A DNA stretch of 64,000 bases, from contig NZ_VLKU01000007.1 of NCBI RefSeq assembly GCF_007830335.1, positions 1 through 64,000 on the forward strand, given 5' to 3'. The position numbers and the translations under genes were made by a program. Positions 39,844-48,664 of the stretch are shown in pieces; the first letter of the stretch is position 1; each line of letters opens with the position of its first letter. A model generated the notes under the pieces. It was not told the DNA's origin. It searched no databases and worked only from the letters and a program-made list of their open reading frames with translations. Origin of the DNA: Paracoccus sulfuroxidans. Its GTDB lineage: Bacteria > Pseudomonadota > Alphaproteobacteria > Rhodobacterales > Rhodobacteraceae.

Positions 39844-41196
39844 ATGAACGGATTTGACAAGCTGGAGGGCCTGACCCGGCAGTTGCTGGACGCAGCCCGC
39901 AAGGCCGGTGCCGATCAGGTCGACGCGATCGCGCTTGAGGCGACCGCCGTCTCGATCGACGTGCGCGCGGGCCAGCTCGAGCATGCCGAGCGCGCCGAGG
40001 GGGTCGAGATCGGCTTGCGGGTGCTGCTGGGCGGACGTCAGGCCACCGTGTCAGCCTCGGACCATTCAGAGCGCACCATTCAGGAAATCGCCGAACGTGC
40101 CGCCGCCATGGCGCGCGAAGCTCCGGTCGATGACACGCTGGGTCTGGCCGAGCCGGATGAGCTGGCGAAGTCCACCGACACCGCGGCGCTGGACCTTTAC
40201 GACCACGAGACGCCCCCCACCCCCGAAGCCTTGCAGGAACTGGCCCTGCGCGCCGAGGCTGCGGCCCTGGCCGTTGACGGCATCAGCACGGTCGAAAGCG
40301 CTGGTGCCGTCCAATCGCAGCGGCGCATGTGGCTCGCCACCAGCAACGGGTTTTCCGCCGGGCTGGGCCGCACGGGGCATTCGCTCTCGACCATCGCGAT
40401 CACCGGCAGCGGCACCGCGATGGAGCGCGACTGGGCCGGGGAATCCCGCGTCCATTTCAGCGACATGCCCTCACCCGAAGAGATCGGCCAACTGGCCGCA
40501 GAGCGCACCGTCAGCCGTCGCGGCGCGCGCAAGCCGCCGACCGGCACCTTCCCGATCCTTTATGATGAACGCGTGGCCTCGGGGCTGATCGGGCATCTTC
40601 TGTCGGCGGTGAATGGCGCGGCCGTTGCGCGCGGCGCAAGCTGGCTGCGCGATGCCATGGGCGAACAGGTCCTGCCTGCCGGGATCGACCTGCGCGAGGA
40701 CCCGCATATTCCGCGCTTCGGCAGCTCGCGCATCTTCGATGCCGAGGGGCTGCCGACCGCCCCCCGCAGCTTCGTTCAGGACGGCGTGCTGACCAGCTGG
40801 ACGCTGGACCTGTCCACCGGACGCAAGCTGGGCCTGCCCTCGACCGCGAATGCGATGCGCGGCACCAGCAGCCCGCCCAGCCCCGGCCTGACCAATGTGC
40901 TGATGACGCCCGGCACGCATACGCCTGCGGAACTGGCAGCGCAGATGGGGCGTGGCCTTCTGGTCACCTCGATGCTGGGGGCCTCGATCAACTCCACGAC
41001 GGGCGATTACTCGCGCGGGGCCGCCGGGTTCTGGATCGAGAATGGAGAGATCGCCTATCCGGTCAATGAATGCACCATCGCGGGCAATCTGCGCGATATG
41101 CTGATGCGTCTGACCCCCGCCAATGACCTGATCGCATGGCGCGGCATGTCTGTGCCCAGCCTGCTGGTGGAAGGAATGACCGTTGCGGGTGACTGA
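39844..41196 (+). CDS. pmbA: TldE/PmbA-type metalloprotease subunit
   Basis: A 450-residue protein of the TldD/PmbA family. The N-terminal domain starts GFDKLEGLTRQLLDAARKAGADQVD, and the C-terminal domain includes LIGHLLSAVNGAAVARGASWLRD, TNVLMTPGTHTPAEL and GASINSTTGDYSRGAAGFWIENGEI. TldD and TldE form a heterodimer that degrades peptides and matures some modified peptides; TldE lacks the TldD zinc motif HExxH, and none is seen here. The tldD gene is not in this window. The start ATG 39844 follows GGGGGAA. It overlaps the next gene by 14 bases if the TTG start is used. Confidence 0.92.
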   Translation: MNGFDKLEGLTRQLLDAARKAGADQVDAIALEATAVSIDVRAGQLEHAERAEGVEIGLRVLLGGRQATVSASDHSERTIQEIAERAAAMAREAPVDDTLGLAEPDELAKSTDTAALDLYDHETPPTPEALQELALRAEAAALAVDGISTVESAGAVQSQRRMWLATSNGFSAGLGRTGHSLSTIAITGSGTAMERDWAGESRVHFSDMPSPEEIGQLAAERTVSRRGARKPPTGTFPILYDERVASGLIGHLLSAVNGAAVARGASWLRDAMGEQVLPAGIDLREDPHIPRFGSSRIFDAEGLPTAPRSFVQDGVLTSWTLDLSTGRKLGLPSTANAMRGTSSPPSPGLTNVLMTPGTHTPAELAAQMGRGLLVTSMLGASINSTTGDYSRGAAGFWIENGEIAYPVNECTIAGNLRDMLMRLTPANDLIAWRGMSVPSLLVEGMTVAGD

Positions 41197-41968
41197 CCTG
41201 ACCCTGCTGGAGCATGCCGCCGTCGAGGCCGGCAAGATCGCCATGCGCTATTGGCGCAAGGACCCGCAGGCCTGGGAAAAAGACGATGACGCCGGGCCGG
41301 TGACCGAGGCCGATCTGGCGGTGAACGATTATCTTGAGGACGTGTTGCGCTCGGCCCGGCCCGATTATGGCTGGCTCAGCGAGGAAAGCGTCGACGACCC
41401 GTCGCGGCTGGATGCGCGGCATTGCTTCATCATCGACCCGATTGATGGAACGCGGGCCTTCATCGCCGGGCAAGAGGGGTTCTCGCATTCCCTGGCCATT
41501 GCGACCGAGGACCGGATCACCGCAGGCGTCGTGCATCTGCCCGCCCGCGCCATGACCTACAGCGCCGAGGCCGACAGCCCCGCGCGGCTAAACGGCAAGC
41601 CCATCGCCCCGGTCGAACATGCGCTGCAAGGGGCCACCGTCCTGACCGGCAAGCCCAGCCTCGACCCGGTCTTCTGGCGCGGCCAGGTGCCGCCGGTGAC
41701 GCGGGAATTCCGCCCCTCGCTGGCCTGGCGGCTGTGTCTGGTGGCCGAGGGGCGCTTCAACGCGGCGCTGTCCACGCGCGCCGCATGGGAATGGGACATC
41801 GCGGCGGGCAGCCTGATCGCCGAACGCGCCGGATGCCGCGTCACCGCCCTGGGCGGTCGCCCAATGCGCTTCAACACGCAGCGGATGATGCTGGACGGGC
41901 TGGTCATTGCCGCGCCGGGCCTGCACGGCGCGATGATCGAGGCGATGTCGCCGCCGCAACCGGCCTAG
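41183..41968 (+). CDS. inositol monophosphatase family / CysQ-like bisphosphate nucleotidase
   Basis: A 261-residue enzyme with the family's metal motifs: EADLAVNDYL and LSEES early, DPIDGTRAFIAGQEGFSHSLA in the middle and WEWDIAAGSLIAERAG near the end. Members remove phosphate from inositol phosphates or from 3'-phosphoadenosine 5'-phosphate (CysQ). The start is TTG 41183, 8 bases after AAGGAATG, or GTG 41189; both lie inside the end of pmbA, so the genes are coupled. The 3' end overlaps the convergent pqiC-like gene by 4 bases. Substrate choice is inferred. Confidence 0.87.
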   Translation: MRVTDLTLLEHAAVEAGKIAMRYWRKDPQAWEKDDDAGPVTEADLAVNDYLEDVLRSARPDYGWLSEESVDDPSRLDARHCFIIDPIDGTRAFIAGQEGFSHSLAIATEDRITAGVVHLPARAMTYSAEADSPARLNGKPIAPVEHALQGATVLTGKPSLDPVFWRGQVPPVTREFRPSLAWRLCLVAEGRFNAALSTRAAWEWDIAAGSLIAERAGCRVTALGGRPMRFNTQRMMLDGLVIAAPGLHGAMIEAMSPPQPA

Positions 41969-42606
41969 AAATTCTCCAAAGGCGGCAGCGGCTGCGAGAA
42001 GATGTCGACGACCGGCGCAGACGACGTCCGGACCGAGCTTCCCGGCCCGCCCAGCGTCGCGATTTGCCGTGCCAGCTGCGAGATTGCCTGCGACTGCACC
42101 TGCGCGACCGTGCCGGGCTTCTGATCGGGCATCGGCACCTGAATGTCGAAGCTGCGCGACTGGTTCGCGCCACCCGAGGCCTCATCGGCGACGAAATAGC
42201 GCCCGCTGAGGCGATAGATGCCGTCGGCCTGCGCCAGCGCCTTCTCAACCCGCACCTCGACCCGGCGACGCGGCGGCTCGGCCAAGGGCCAGGGCTCGGC
42301 GATCACTGTCGCGCCCGAGATGTCAGAGATCGTCCGCGCCAGCGTCAGGGTGAAGGCCCGCTGCGGGTTGTCCGCCCAAAGCTGCTTGGTGTTCGAGCGC
42401 ACCGCGCCGTCGCTGGTCTGCCAGGCGACCTCTCCGGCAGCGGCATATTCGGGCAGGGACACGTCCTTCAGCTCGGCTGTGCCCAGCCGGTTCGCCACAC
42501 GCTCGGCCGGGACGGGCGGGTCGATCAGGAAGCGCGCGGTCTTTTCGCCGTTCGAGCAACCGGCGATCAGGCCAAGCATGCAGGCAGAGATCAGGATTTT
42601 TCGCAT
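41965..42606 (-). CDS. pqiC: PqiC-like ABC-type transport auxiliary lipoprotein
   Basis: A 213-residue lipoprotein: signal peptide with lipobox LGLIAGC (Cys near residue 16), then the DUF330/ABC_trans_aux domain (RFLIDPPVPAERVANRLGTAELKDVSLPEYA, VEVRVEKALAQADGIYRLSGRYFV). PqiC sits in the outer membrane and links the PqiB tunnel to it. The start ATG 42606 follows directly on the pqiB stop codon (TAAG-ATG). It ends the operon pqiA1-pqiA2-pqiB-pqiC. The longer upstream frame inside pqiB is rejected. Confidence 0.85.
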   Translation of the reverse strand: MRKILISACMLGLIAGCSNGEKTARFLIDPPVPAERVANRLGTAELKDVSLPEYAAAGEVAWQTSDGAVRSNTKQLWADNPQRAFTLTLARTISDISGATVIAEPWPLAEPPRRRVEVRVEKALAQADGIYRLSGRYFVADEASGGANQSRSFDIQVPMPDQKPGTVAQVQSQAISQLARQIATLGGPGSSVRTSSAPVVDIFSQPLPPLENF

Positions 42607-42607
42607 C

Positions 42608-44674
42608 TTATCGTCCCAGAATGAAGGCTTGCGGGTTGCGTTCGATGGTGCGCGCCAGCGTGCCGAAGGCATTCGCCGCCCGGCGCGCCTCACGCAGAAG
42701 GCTGACCGCCTCGTTGTTGAAGGCCGAGCGGTCGCCATAGGCGGCAATCACCGCCTCGGCGCGTCCGGCCAGACGTTCCAGCCGTGCGGCCAGTTCCGGC
42801 ATGCGCTTGGCGGCCTCGGCCACCTCATCCGACGCCGTCTTGGCCGAGGCCAGCGCCTCGTTCAGGCTGCCCGCGGCATTGCCGTCGCGCAGCTCGTTCA
42901 GAAGGCCCGAGGCCGCCTTCAGCGTATCCGACAGGTTCCGGGGCAGCTGCTCGGCATCTTCCGAACCCAGCATGGCGCGCAGATCGGCCAGAATGCCCTC
43001 GGCCTCGGTGCCGAGAGATGCGAAATCGACCTCGCCCACCTTGGCGGCGGCGGCGTCGATCTGTTCGACCATGGCGGGCACATCGGCGGCGGCAAGACGC
43101 ACCGCCTCGGCAGCCGCCGAGGCCTCATCGACCATGCCGCGCAGCTGCGTCAGCACACCCGATTCCCGCAGTTCGGCGGTGGCCGATTTGACCTCGCCCA
43201 CAGCGGCCTGCGTCTCTTCGATGGTCTGGCGCAGCGCGCCCGGAATGGCGCGGGTGTCCTCGTTGCTGGCGATGGCGGTGATCGAGTTCATCATGTCGGT
43301 CGCCGATTTCAGCGCCTCCTCGATGGGCAGATCGCCGACGCGCGCCAGGAAACCCTGCGCCGAGCCGGTGAAATCCGCGATATCCGACGGGCCTGCCGGG
43401 ATCTGCGGATAGGGCTGGGCCGCCAGGTCCAGCGTCGCTTCAGGCTGGTCGGGCAGGTCGATCAGCTCGATCTCCAGCGAGGTGCCGAAGAAACCGGCGC
43501 TGGAAACGCGGGCCCGCAGGCCGTCGACGACCTGTTCGGCCATGAAGTCCAGAAATTGCTCATGCGTGCTGTCGCCCGACAGGCCCAGACGGCTGGGCGT
43601 CAGCGCCAGCGTGATCTGCTGGCGCACGCGGGCCGGGCCCTGCCCCTCGACCGGGTCGATCCGCGCGGCAATATCGGTCACGCGGCCCACGGTCAGGCCC
43701 ATGAACTGCACATTCGCGCCCGTCGCCAGCCCCTTGACCGACCCGTCGATCATCACGATCAACCGCTCGGCCTGGCTTTCGTCCGACGACAGGTTCGCGC
43801 GGGCGGCAGTCTCATCGGGGTAAAGCTGATAGACATGGCCGCCCTCGACCGGCTCTCCGCCGCTGGTCAGGGTGGCAAACTCCGCCCCGCCCTGCAGCAG
43901 CGACGCGAGCGAGGTCACATTCAGCGACACCCCCTGCGAGCCCAGCGAGACCGAGAAGCCCGAGGTGTCCCAGAACACCGTCGATGAGGTCAGCCGCCTG
44001 TCATGGGGCGCTGGCACGAACACATCGGCCAGCACGGTTTCGTCGCTGTCGGACAGGCGCAGGTTCTGCATCCGCCCGATGGGCAGGCCACGGAACATGA
44101 TCGGGGCGCCCTCGCTCATCCCGGTCGAGTTTTCGCTGGAAAGGACGATCCATGTCCCCTGCTCGCCCAGACTGGTCAGCGGCGGGCGGTCCAGCCCGGC
44201 GAACTCGACCTGCGGCTCACCCACCTTGTCGTCCCAATGCCCCTCGATGAAGGCCCCGGTCAGCACCGTATCCAGACGCGAGATCCCCTGCGCCGAGACC
44301 TGCGGCCGCACGATCCAGAATTCCGCGTCATTGTCGATATACTGCGCCACATCCTTGTCGACGCGGACATTGACGACGACGCGCGACAGATCCTCGGTGA
44401 AGCGGACGGATTCGACCTTGCCCACGGTGATTTCGCGGAACTTCAACGCCGTCTCGCCCGGCGTCACGCCGGTGGCATCGCGGAAATTGACGCTGATCAG
44501 CGTGCCCCGCCCGGCATAGGCGTTCCAGGCAACGCCCAGCGTAACGACCAGCGCCAGAATCGGCACCAGCCACACCAGCGAGATCCCCGCCTGCGCCGCC
44601 CGCGCAGCCGTCTTGCGCACGGCCGTCGCCGGTTTCGGAGTGGTGGGGCGTTCGGGAGGAGGCGTGTCGGTCAT
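42608..44674 (-). CDS. pqiB: PqiB, MCE-family intermembrane lipid transport protein
   Basis: A 688-residue protein with one N-terminal membrane helix (about 29-50, ISLVWLVPILALVVTLGVAW) and three successive MCE domains (about 55-150, 170-280 and 300-440; for example TGVTPGETALKFREITVGKVESV, MSEGAPIMFRGLPIGRMQNL and LATGANVQFMGLTVGRVTDI), then a long alpha-helical, coiled-coil-like C-terminal part (about 450-688). Such proteins form a tunnel across the periplasm for lipids. The ATG overlaps the upstream PqiA2 stop by 4 bases, and pqiC follows. All four genes form one operon. Confidence 0.94.
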   Translation of the reverse strand: MTDTPPPERPTTPKPATAVRKTAARAAQAGISLVWLVPILALVVTLGVAWNAYAGRGTLISVNFRDATGVTPGETALKFREITVGKVESVRFTEDLSRVVVNVRVDKDVAQYIDNDAEFWIVRPQVSAQGISRLDTVLTGAFIEGHWDDKVGEPQVEFAGLDRPPLTSLGEQGTWIVLSSENSTGMSEGAPIMFRGLPIGRMQNLRLSDSDETVLADVFVPAPHDRRLTSSTVFWDTSGFSVSLGSQGVSLNVTSLASLLQGGAEFATLTSGGEPVEGGHVYQLYPDETAARANLSSDESQAERLIVMIDGSVKGLATGANVQFMGLTVGRVTDIAARIDPVEGQGPARVRQQITLALTPSRLGLSGDSTHEQFLDFMAEQVVDGLRARVSSAGFFGTSLEIELIDLPDQPEATLDLAAQPYPQIPAGPSDIADFTGSAQGFLARVGDLPIEEALKSATDMMNSITAIASNEDTRAIPGALRQTIEETQAAVGEVKSATAELRESGVLTQLRGMVDEASAAAEAVRLAAADVPAMVEQIDAAAAKVGEVDFASLGTEAEGILADLRAMLGSEDAEQLPRNLSDTLKAASGLLNELRDGNAAGSLNEALASAKTASDEVAEAAKRMPELAARLERLAGRAEAVIAAYGDRSAFNNEAVSLLREARRAANAFGTLARTIERNPQAFILGR

Positions 44675-45357
44675 GACTGCTTTCGGTTCCTGCGGTTGTA
44701 GATGGGCAACCCGCGCCAGATCAGCCTGGGGTCGAAACTTTGGGCCGACAGCATGGTGAACGCCACGGAAAGGGCGAAGCTGACCGCTGCGGGTCCGGGA
44801 TGGATCGAGGCGACGAAGCCAAGCTGCACCAGCGCCGACAGGATCGCCACGATGAACACGTCGATCATCGACCAGCGCCCGATGAACTCGACGACCTCAA
44901 GGATGTAAAGGCGGCGATGCGCGTCCTCGGGCGAGGCGGGACGCCCGGCGACCATCGCAAGCCAGGCGATGGCCAGGAATTTCGAGATCGGCACGACGAT
45001 TGACGCCAGAAACACCACCGCCGCGACGCCGTAACTGCCGTAATTGGCCAGCTCGATGACGCCTTCGACAATCGTCGCCTCGCTGTTGCCACGCAAGCCG
45101 CCGAAAGTGGCGGTCTTCAGCATCGGGAACAGGTTCGCCGGGATATAGAAGATCAGCCCCGCCAGCCACCACGCCCAGACCGCCTGCAGGCAGCGCCGGT
45201 CCGGCGGCACAAGGCGGGTGCCGCAGCGCTGGCACAGGGTCTCGGTCTGCGGCCAGACGCGGCCACAGGCCCGACAGCCGATCAGGTTCGCCCGATGCGC
45301 GGTCAGCACCAGCGCATGGCCATCGTCAACGGTTGCACGGCGCTTGAATGGCTTCAC
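44671..45357 (-). CDS. PqiA-like membrane protein, second half
   Basis: A 228-residue membrane protein with one PqiA domain. An N-terminal cysteine pair module (CRACGR and CQRCGTR) forms a zinc ribbon-like unit, followed by four hydrophobic helices including IPANLFPMLKTATFGG and GRWSMIDVFIVAILSALVQLG. E. coli PqiA (about 417 residues) carries two such domains; here they are separate genes. The start is GTG 45357, overlapping the upstream gene stop by 4 bases (GTGA), so the halves are coupled and likely assemble together with PqiB. Confidence 0.88.
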   Translation of the reverse strand: MKPFKRRATVDDGHALVLTAHRANLIGCRACGRVWPQTETLCQRCGTRLVPPDRRCLQAVWAWWLAGLIFYIPANLFPMLKTATFGGLRGNSEATIVEGVIELANYGSYGVAAVVFLASIVVPISKFLAIAWLAMVAGRPASPEDAHRRLYILEVVEFIGRWSMIDVFIVAILSALVQLGFVASIHPGPAAVSFALSVAFTMLSAQSFDPRLIWRGLPIYNRRNRKQS

Positions 45358-46040
45358 GTGTACCGCCCGTCCATCATCTCGCGCCCGTCGGTGGCGACGC
45401 CGGCGTCCTCGATCGCGTCCCAGATGGTCGTGGCGCTAGTGAAGGCATTGCTGGCGGCGTTGACAAAGATCAGCCCGCAGAACGCCCAGAAGGCAGGCCC
45501 GAAGCTGACGGTCGCCAGACCGCCCACCTTGACCAGCGCAATGGCGGTGCCGATCACAAAGATCTCGGCCATGGACCAGGGGCGCAGCTGCTCGGATGAG
45601 CGGAAGGCCCAGACGGCATAGCGCCAGGGGCGCTTGCCCCGCGTCAGCGGCAGCAGCGTATAGACCAGCAGGATCGCGCGAAACGCCGGAAGCCCCACGA
45701 TGGTCAGCAAAAGCGCCACCGTCAGCGGCATCAGCGGCCCGTGCGAAAACGCCATCGCGACCCCGAAAAGCGAGGTCTGGTTGCCAAACCCCATGCGCGA
45801 GATCTCGAGAAAGGGAAAGAACACCGCGCCCACCAGCAGCACCAGCGAGGCGAAGGAGAGCGCGATGATGCGGGTGAACGCGCCAAGGCGCGGCCGGGCC
45901 AGCACCGAATTGCAGCGAATGCAGCGCGCGGTCTCGCCGGGCTCAAGCTCTTCTTCGACGTGCAGGGCATCGCAGCGCGGACAGGCCACCAGCCCCGCGC
46001 CCGTCGTCATGTCGAATTCGCCCTCATGCATCATGGGCAT
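45354..46040 (-). CDS. PqiA-like membrane protein, first half
   Basis: A 228-residue membrane protein and first gene of the operon. Its N-terminus carries CPRCDALHVEEELEPG and CIRCNSV, a CxxC...CxxC ribbon, then four hydrophobic helices, with PFLEISRMGFGNQTSLFG and LRPWSMAEIFVIGTAIALVKVGG (PWSM being the PqiA signature). The start is ATG 46040; an ATG at 46010 (residue 11) with GAGGG upstream is a fair alternative. It is divergent from the GMC oxidoreductase gene, with 83 bases between. Confidence 0.88.
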   Translation of the reverse strand: MPMMHEGEFDMTTGAGLVACPRCDALHVEEELEPGETARCIRCNSVLARPRLGAFTRIIALSFASLVLLVGAVFFPFLEISRMGFGNQTSLFGVAMAFSHGPLMPLTVALLLTIVGLPAFRAILLVYTLLPLTRGKRPWRYAVWAFRSSEQLRPWSMAEIFVIGTAIALVKVGGLATVSFGPAFWAFCGLIFVNAASNAFTSATTIWDAIEDAGVATDGREMMDGRYT

Positions 46041-46123
46041 AACGTAACCTACGCCCTGCCGCTCGCAAGAGGGCGCTTGTCCCTGCCCGCGATGCTGCCT
46101 AGCATTTGTTGCCGGGGGGACGC

Positions 46124-47716
46124 ATGATCTATGACTTCATCATTGCCGGGGCGGGAACGGCGGGTTGCGTGCTGGCCAACCGCCTTTCGGCCAATCCGCA
46201 GCACAAGGTCCTGCTGATCGAGGCAGGCGGGCGCGACAATTACCCGTGGATTCACATCCCCATCGGCTATCTTTACTGCATCGGCAACCCCCGCACCGAC
46301 TGGGGCTTTCGCACCGCAGCCGAGCCAAACCTCGATGGCCGTTCGCTGCTTTATCCGCGCGGGCGCGTGCTGGGCGGCTGTTCCTCGATCAACGGGATGC
46401 TCTATCTGCGCGGGCAGGCGGCCGATTACGACCACTGGCGCCAGCTTGGCTGCACCGGCTGGGGCTGGGAGGACGTCAAGCCGCTGTTCCTGAAGTCCGA
46501 GGATTACGCCGACGGCCCCTCCGAGGACCACGGTGCAGGCGGCGAATGGCGGGTCGAGCGGCAAAGGCTTCGCTGGGACATCCTGGACGATTTCGCCCGC
46601 GCCGCACAGGCCGCCGGCATTCCCGCCAGCGACGATTTCAACACCGGCAACAATGAAGGCGCCGGCTATTTCAAGGTGAACCAGCGCAAGGGTTGGCGGG
46701 TGTCCTCTGCCAAGGCCTTCCTGCGCCCGGCCATCAAGCGCCCGAACCTCACCGTGCTGACAGACCAGCATGTCCATCGCGTCGTGTTCGAAGGACGGCG
46801 CGCGACGGGGCTGGAGCTGCTTCAGGACGGCGCGTCGCAGATCGTGAATGGTCGCACGGTGATCCTCTCGGCAGGGGCCATCGGGACGCCGCAGATCCTG
46901 CAGCTTTCGGGGATCGGGCCTGCCGATCTGCTGCAATCCCACGGGATCAAGGTCCGGCGCGACGCCGCCGTGGGCGAGAACCTGCAGGACCACCTGCAAA
47001 TCCGCTGCGCCTATCGGGTCGAGGGGGCAAAGACCCTCAATCAGATGGCCGGGACATGGTGGGGCAAGGGCCTGATCGGCGCGGATTATCTGCTGCGCCG
47101 CCGTGGCCCGATGAGCATGGCCCCCAGCCAGCTTGGCGCTTTCGCCAAATCTTCCTCCGACATCGAGACGCCGGATCTGGAGTATCACGTCCAGCCTCTC
47201 AGCCTTGATGCCTTCGGCGACGATCTGCACGATTTTCCGGCCATCACCGCCAGTGTCTGCCATCTGCGGCCCGAAAGCCGGGGCAGCGTGCAGATCACCT
47301 CGGCCGATCCGCTGGCCCATCCCCGCATCGCGCCGAACTATCTGTCGACTCCGGGCGACCGAATCGTCGCGGCCCGGGCCATTCGCCTGACCCGCCGGAT
47401 CATGGCGCAAGAGCCGATGGCCCGCTATCGTCCACAGGAATTCAAGCCCGGCCCGGGCGGTGACAGCGATGAGGAACTGGCGCAGGCGGCGGGCCGGATC
47501 GCCTCGACCATCTTCCATCCCGTTGGCACCGCGCGCATGGGCGCTGATCCTCAGGCGGTCGTCGACACCCGTCTGAAAGTCAATGGATTCGAAGGACTTA
47601 TGGTCGCGGATGCGTCGATCATGCCGACCATCACCTCGGGCAATACGAACAGCCCGACGATCATGATCGCCGAAAAAGCCGCCCAGCTTCTGCTGGAGGA
47701 AATGCAGCGCATTTGA
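46124..47716 (+). CDS. GMC-family FAD oxidoreductase (choline dehydrogenase-like)
   Basis: A 530-residue flavoprotein. The FAD-binding motif IIAGAGTAGCVLANRL starts the protein; the GMC signature 1 is RGRVLGGCSSINGMLYLRG and signature 2 ILSAGAIGTPQILQLSGIGP. The active-site His lies in IFHPVGTARMG and a second in the final TSGNTNSPTIMIAEKAA region. It oxidises an alcohol such as choline or a polyethylene-glycol-like compound; substrate unknown. No betaine aldehyde dehydrogenase is adjacent, which weakens a BetA assignment. ATG 46124 has GGGGGGA upstream. Confidence 0.9.
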   Translation: MIYDFIIAGAGTAGCVLANRLSANPQHKVLLIEAGGRDNYPWIHIPIGYLYCIGNPRTDWGFRTAAEPNLDGRSLLYPRGRVLGGCSSINGMLYLRGQAADYDHWRQLGCTGWGWEDVKPLFLKSEDYADGPSEDHGAGGEWRVERQRLRWDILDDFARAAQAAGIPASDDFNTGNNEGAGYFKVNQRKGWRVSSAKAFLRPAIKRPNLTVLTDQHVHRVVFEGRRATGLELLQDGASQIVNGRTVILSAGAIGTPQILQLSGIGPADLLQSHGIKVRRDAAVGENLQDHLQIRCAYRVEGAKTLNQMAGTWWGKGLIGADYLLRRRGPMSMAPSQLGAFAKSSSDIETPDLEYHVQPLSLDAFGDDLHDFPAITASVCHLRPESRGSVQITSADPLAHPRIAPNYLSTPGDRIVAARAIRLTRRIMAQEPMARYRPQEFKPGPGGDSDEELAQAAGRIASTIFHPVGTARMGADPQAVVDTRLKVNGFEGLMVADASIMPTITSGNTNSPTIMIAEKAAQLLLEEMQRI

Positions 47717-47720
47717 GCCG

Positions 47721-47735
47721 TTAACTGGATTTTCA
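47721..47735. promoter_or_regulatory. CtrA-like box upstream of motB (TTAA-N7-TTCA)
   Basis: TTAA (47721-47724), seven bases, then TTCA (47732-47735) is one base off the CtrA consensus TTAA-N7-TTAA. It lies about 50 bases before the motB ATG, similar to the box before flgE. Confidence 0.4.
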
Positions 47736-47749
47736 GCATCCCCGGCTTA

Positions 47750-47776
47750 GTCCTTTCCCAATGTAGCGGAAAGGAC
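47750..47776. promoter_or_regulatory. inverted repeat just upstream of motB
   Basis: GTCCTTTCC (47750-47758) and GGAAAGGAC (47768-47776) form a perfect 9-bp dyad with a 9-base centre, ending nine bases before the motB start. It could be a terminator of the GMC gene without T-run, an operator, or an mRNA hairpin that includes the AAAGGA ribosome site. Confidence 0.45.
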
Positions 47777-47785
47777 ACGCGCTCA

Positions 47786-48583
47786 ATGGCCGGAAATCGG
47801 GATGGCGCCCCCATCATCATCAAGCGGATCACCAAGGTGGAAGGCGGCCATCATGGCGGCGCCTGGAAGGTCGCCTATGCCGATTTCGTAACGGCAATGA
47901 TGGCCTTCTTCCTGCTGATGTGGCTGCTGAACGCGACCACGGAAAAGCAGCGCAAGGGGCTGGCCGATTACTTCAACCCGACCATCACCCAAAGCCCGAA
48001 TGAAGGGGCCAACGGCGTCTATGGCGGCGAGATTAGGGATGCCGACACCAACTCCGGCAAGGGCGCGGGCGCGTCAAAGGACGAATACCTGGCTCAGGCG
48101 CGTCAGGGGCAAGAGTCGGGCTTTGACGCCATGGCCCGGCATATTCAGGACCAGCTGACCGGCAGTGGCGCCGAATCGATGCAGATGACCAATATTCTGC
48201 GCCACGTCGTGACACGAATGACCGATGAAGGGTTGGTCATCGAATTGACCGATCTTCAAGACGCACCGCTGTTTGACGGCGACACCGCGCAACCCACCCC
48301 GGCGATGCGAGAGCTTGCGGGCATCCTCAGCCGCGTTCTGGGACGCGTGAAGAATGAAATCGCGATCTCGGGTCACGTCCGTGGCTACCCCGAGATGTTG
48401 GTCCATTCGCCTGTCTGGGCGCTGTCGGATGCGCGGGCGCATACCGTTCGCAATCTGCTGGAAACCGCAGGTTTCAACGAAAAACGCATTCAGCGCGTCA
48501 CCGGCTATGCCGACCGGCGCAACCGCTCCAGCAATCCGATGGATCCCGGCAACAACCGTGTCGAGGTCATTCTGCTTCGATGA
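47786..48583 (+). CDS. motB: flagellar motor stator protein MotB
   Basis: A 265-residue protein with one N-terminal membrane helix containing the proton-binding Asp D33 (VAYADFVTAMMAFFLLMWLLNAT), the plug region that follows, and a C-terminal OmpA-like peptidoglycan-binding domain (from about 160: ELTDLQDAPLFDGDT, ISGHVRGYP, LSDARAHTVRNLLE, DPGNNRVEVIL). It forms the stator with MotA, which is not in this window. AAAGGA lies before the ATG within an inverted repeat. The flagellar gene flgE follows 82 bases downstream. Confidence 0.93.
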   Translation: MAGNRDGAPIIIKRITKVEGGHHGGAWKVAYADFVTAMMAFFLLMWLLNATTEKQRKGLADYFNPTITQSPNEGANGVYGGEIRDADTNSGKGAGASKDEYLAQARQGQESGFDAMARHIQDQLTGSGAESMQMTNILRHVVTRMTDEGLVIELTDLQDAPLFDGDTAQPTPAMRELAGILSRVLGRVKNEIAISGHVRGYPEMLVHSPVWALSDARAHTVRNLLETAGFNEKRIQRVTGYADRRNRSSNPMDPGNNRVEVILLR

Positions 48584-48599
48584 ATTAAGACCGCGCGGA

Positions 48600-48615
48600 T
48601 TAGCAGCATTTTAAC
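48600..48615. promoter_or_regulatory. CtrA-like box upstream of flgE (TTAG-N7-TTAAC)
   Basis: TTAG (48600-48603), seven bases, then TTAAC (48611-48615) is one mismatch from the CtrA consensus TTAA-N7-TTAAC. It ends 50 bases upstream of the flgE ATG, a place where CtrA activates flagellar promoters in alphaproteobacteria. Confidence 0.5.
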
Positions 48616-48664
48616 CCGCCGCGCGCAGATTGCATGAACCTGATTCACGAAAGGTGTGAAAAGA

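Noticed and set aside
46106-46123. TTG start six codons upstream for the GMC oxidoreductase
   Set aside because: The ATG at 46124 has the GGGGGGA ribosome site and begins directly at the FAD-binding strand.
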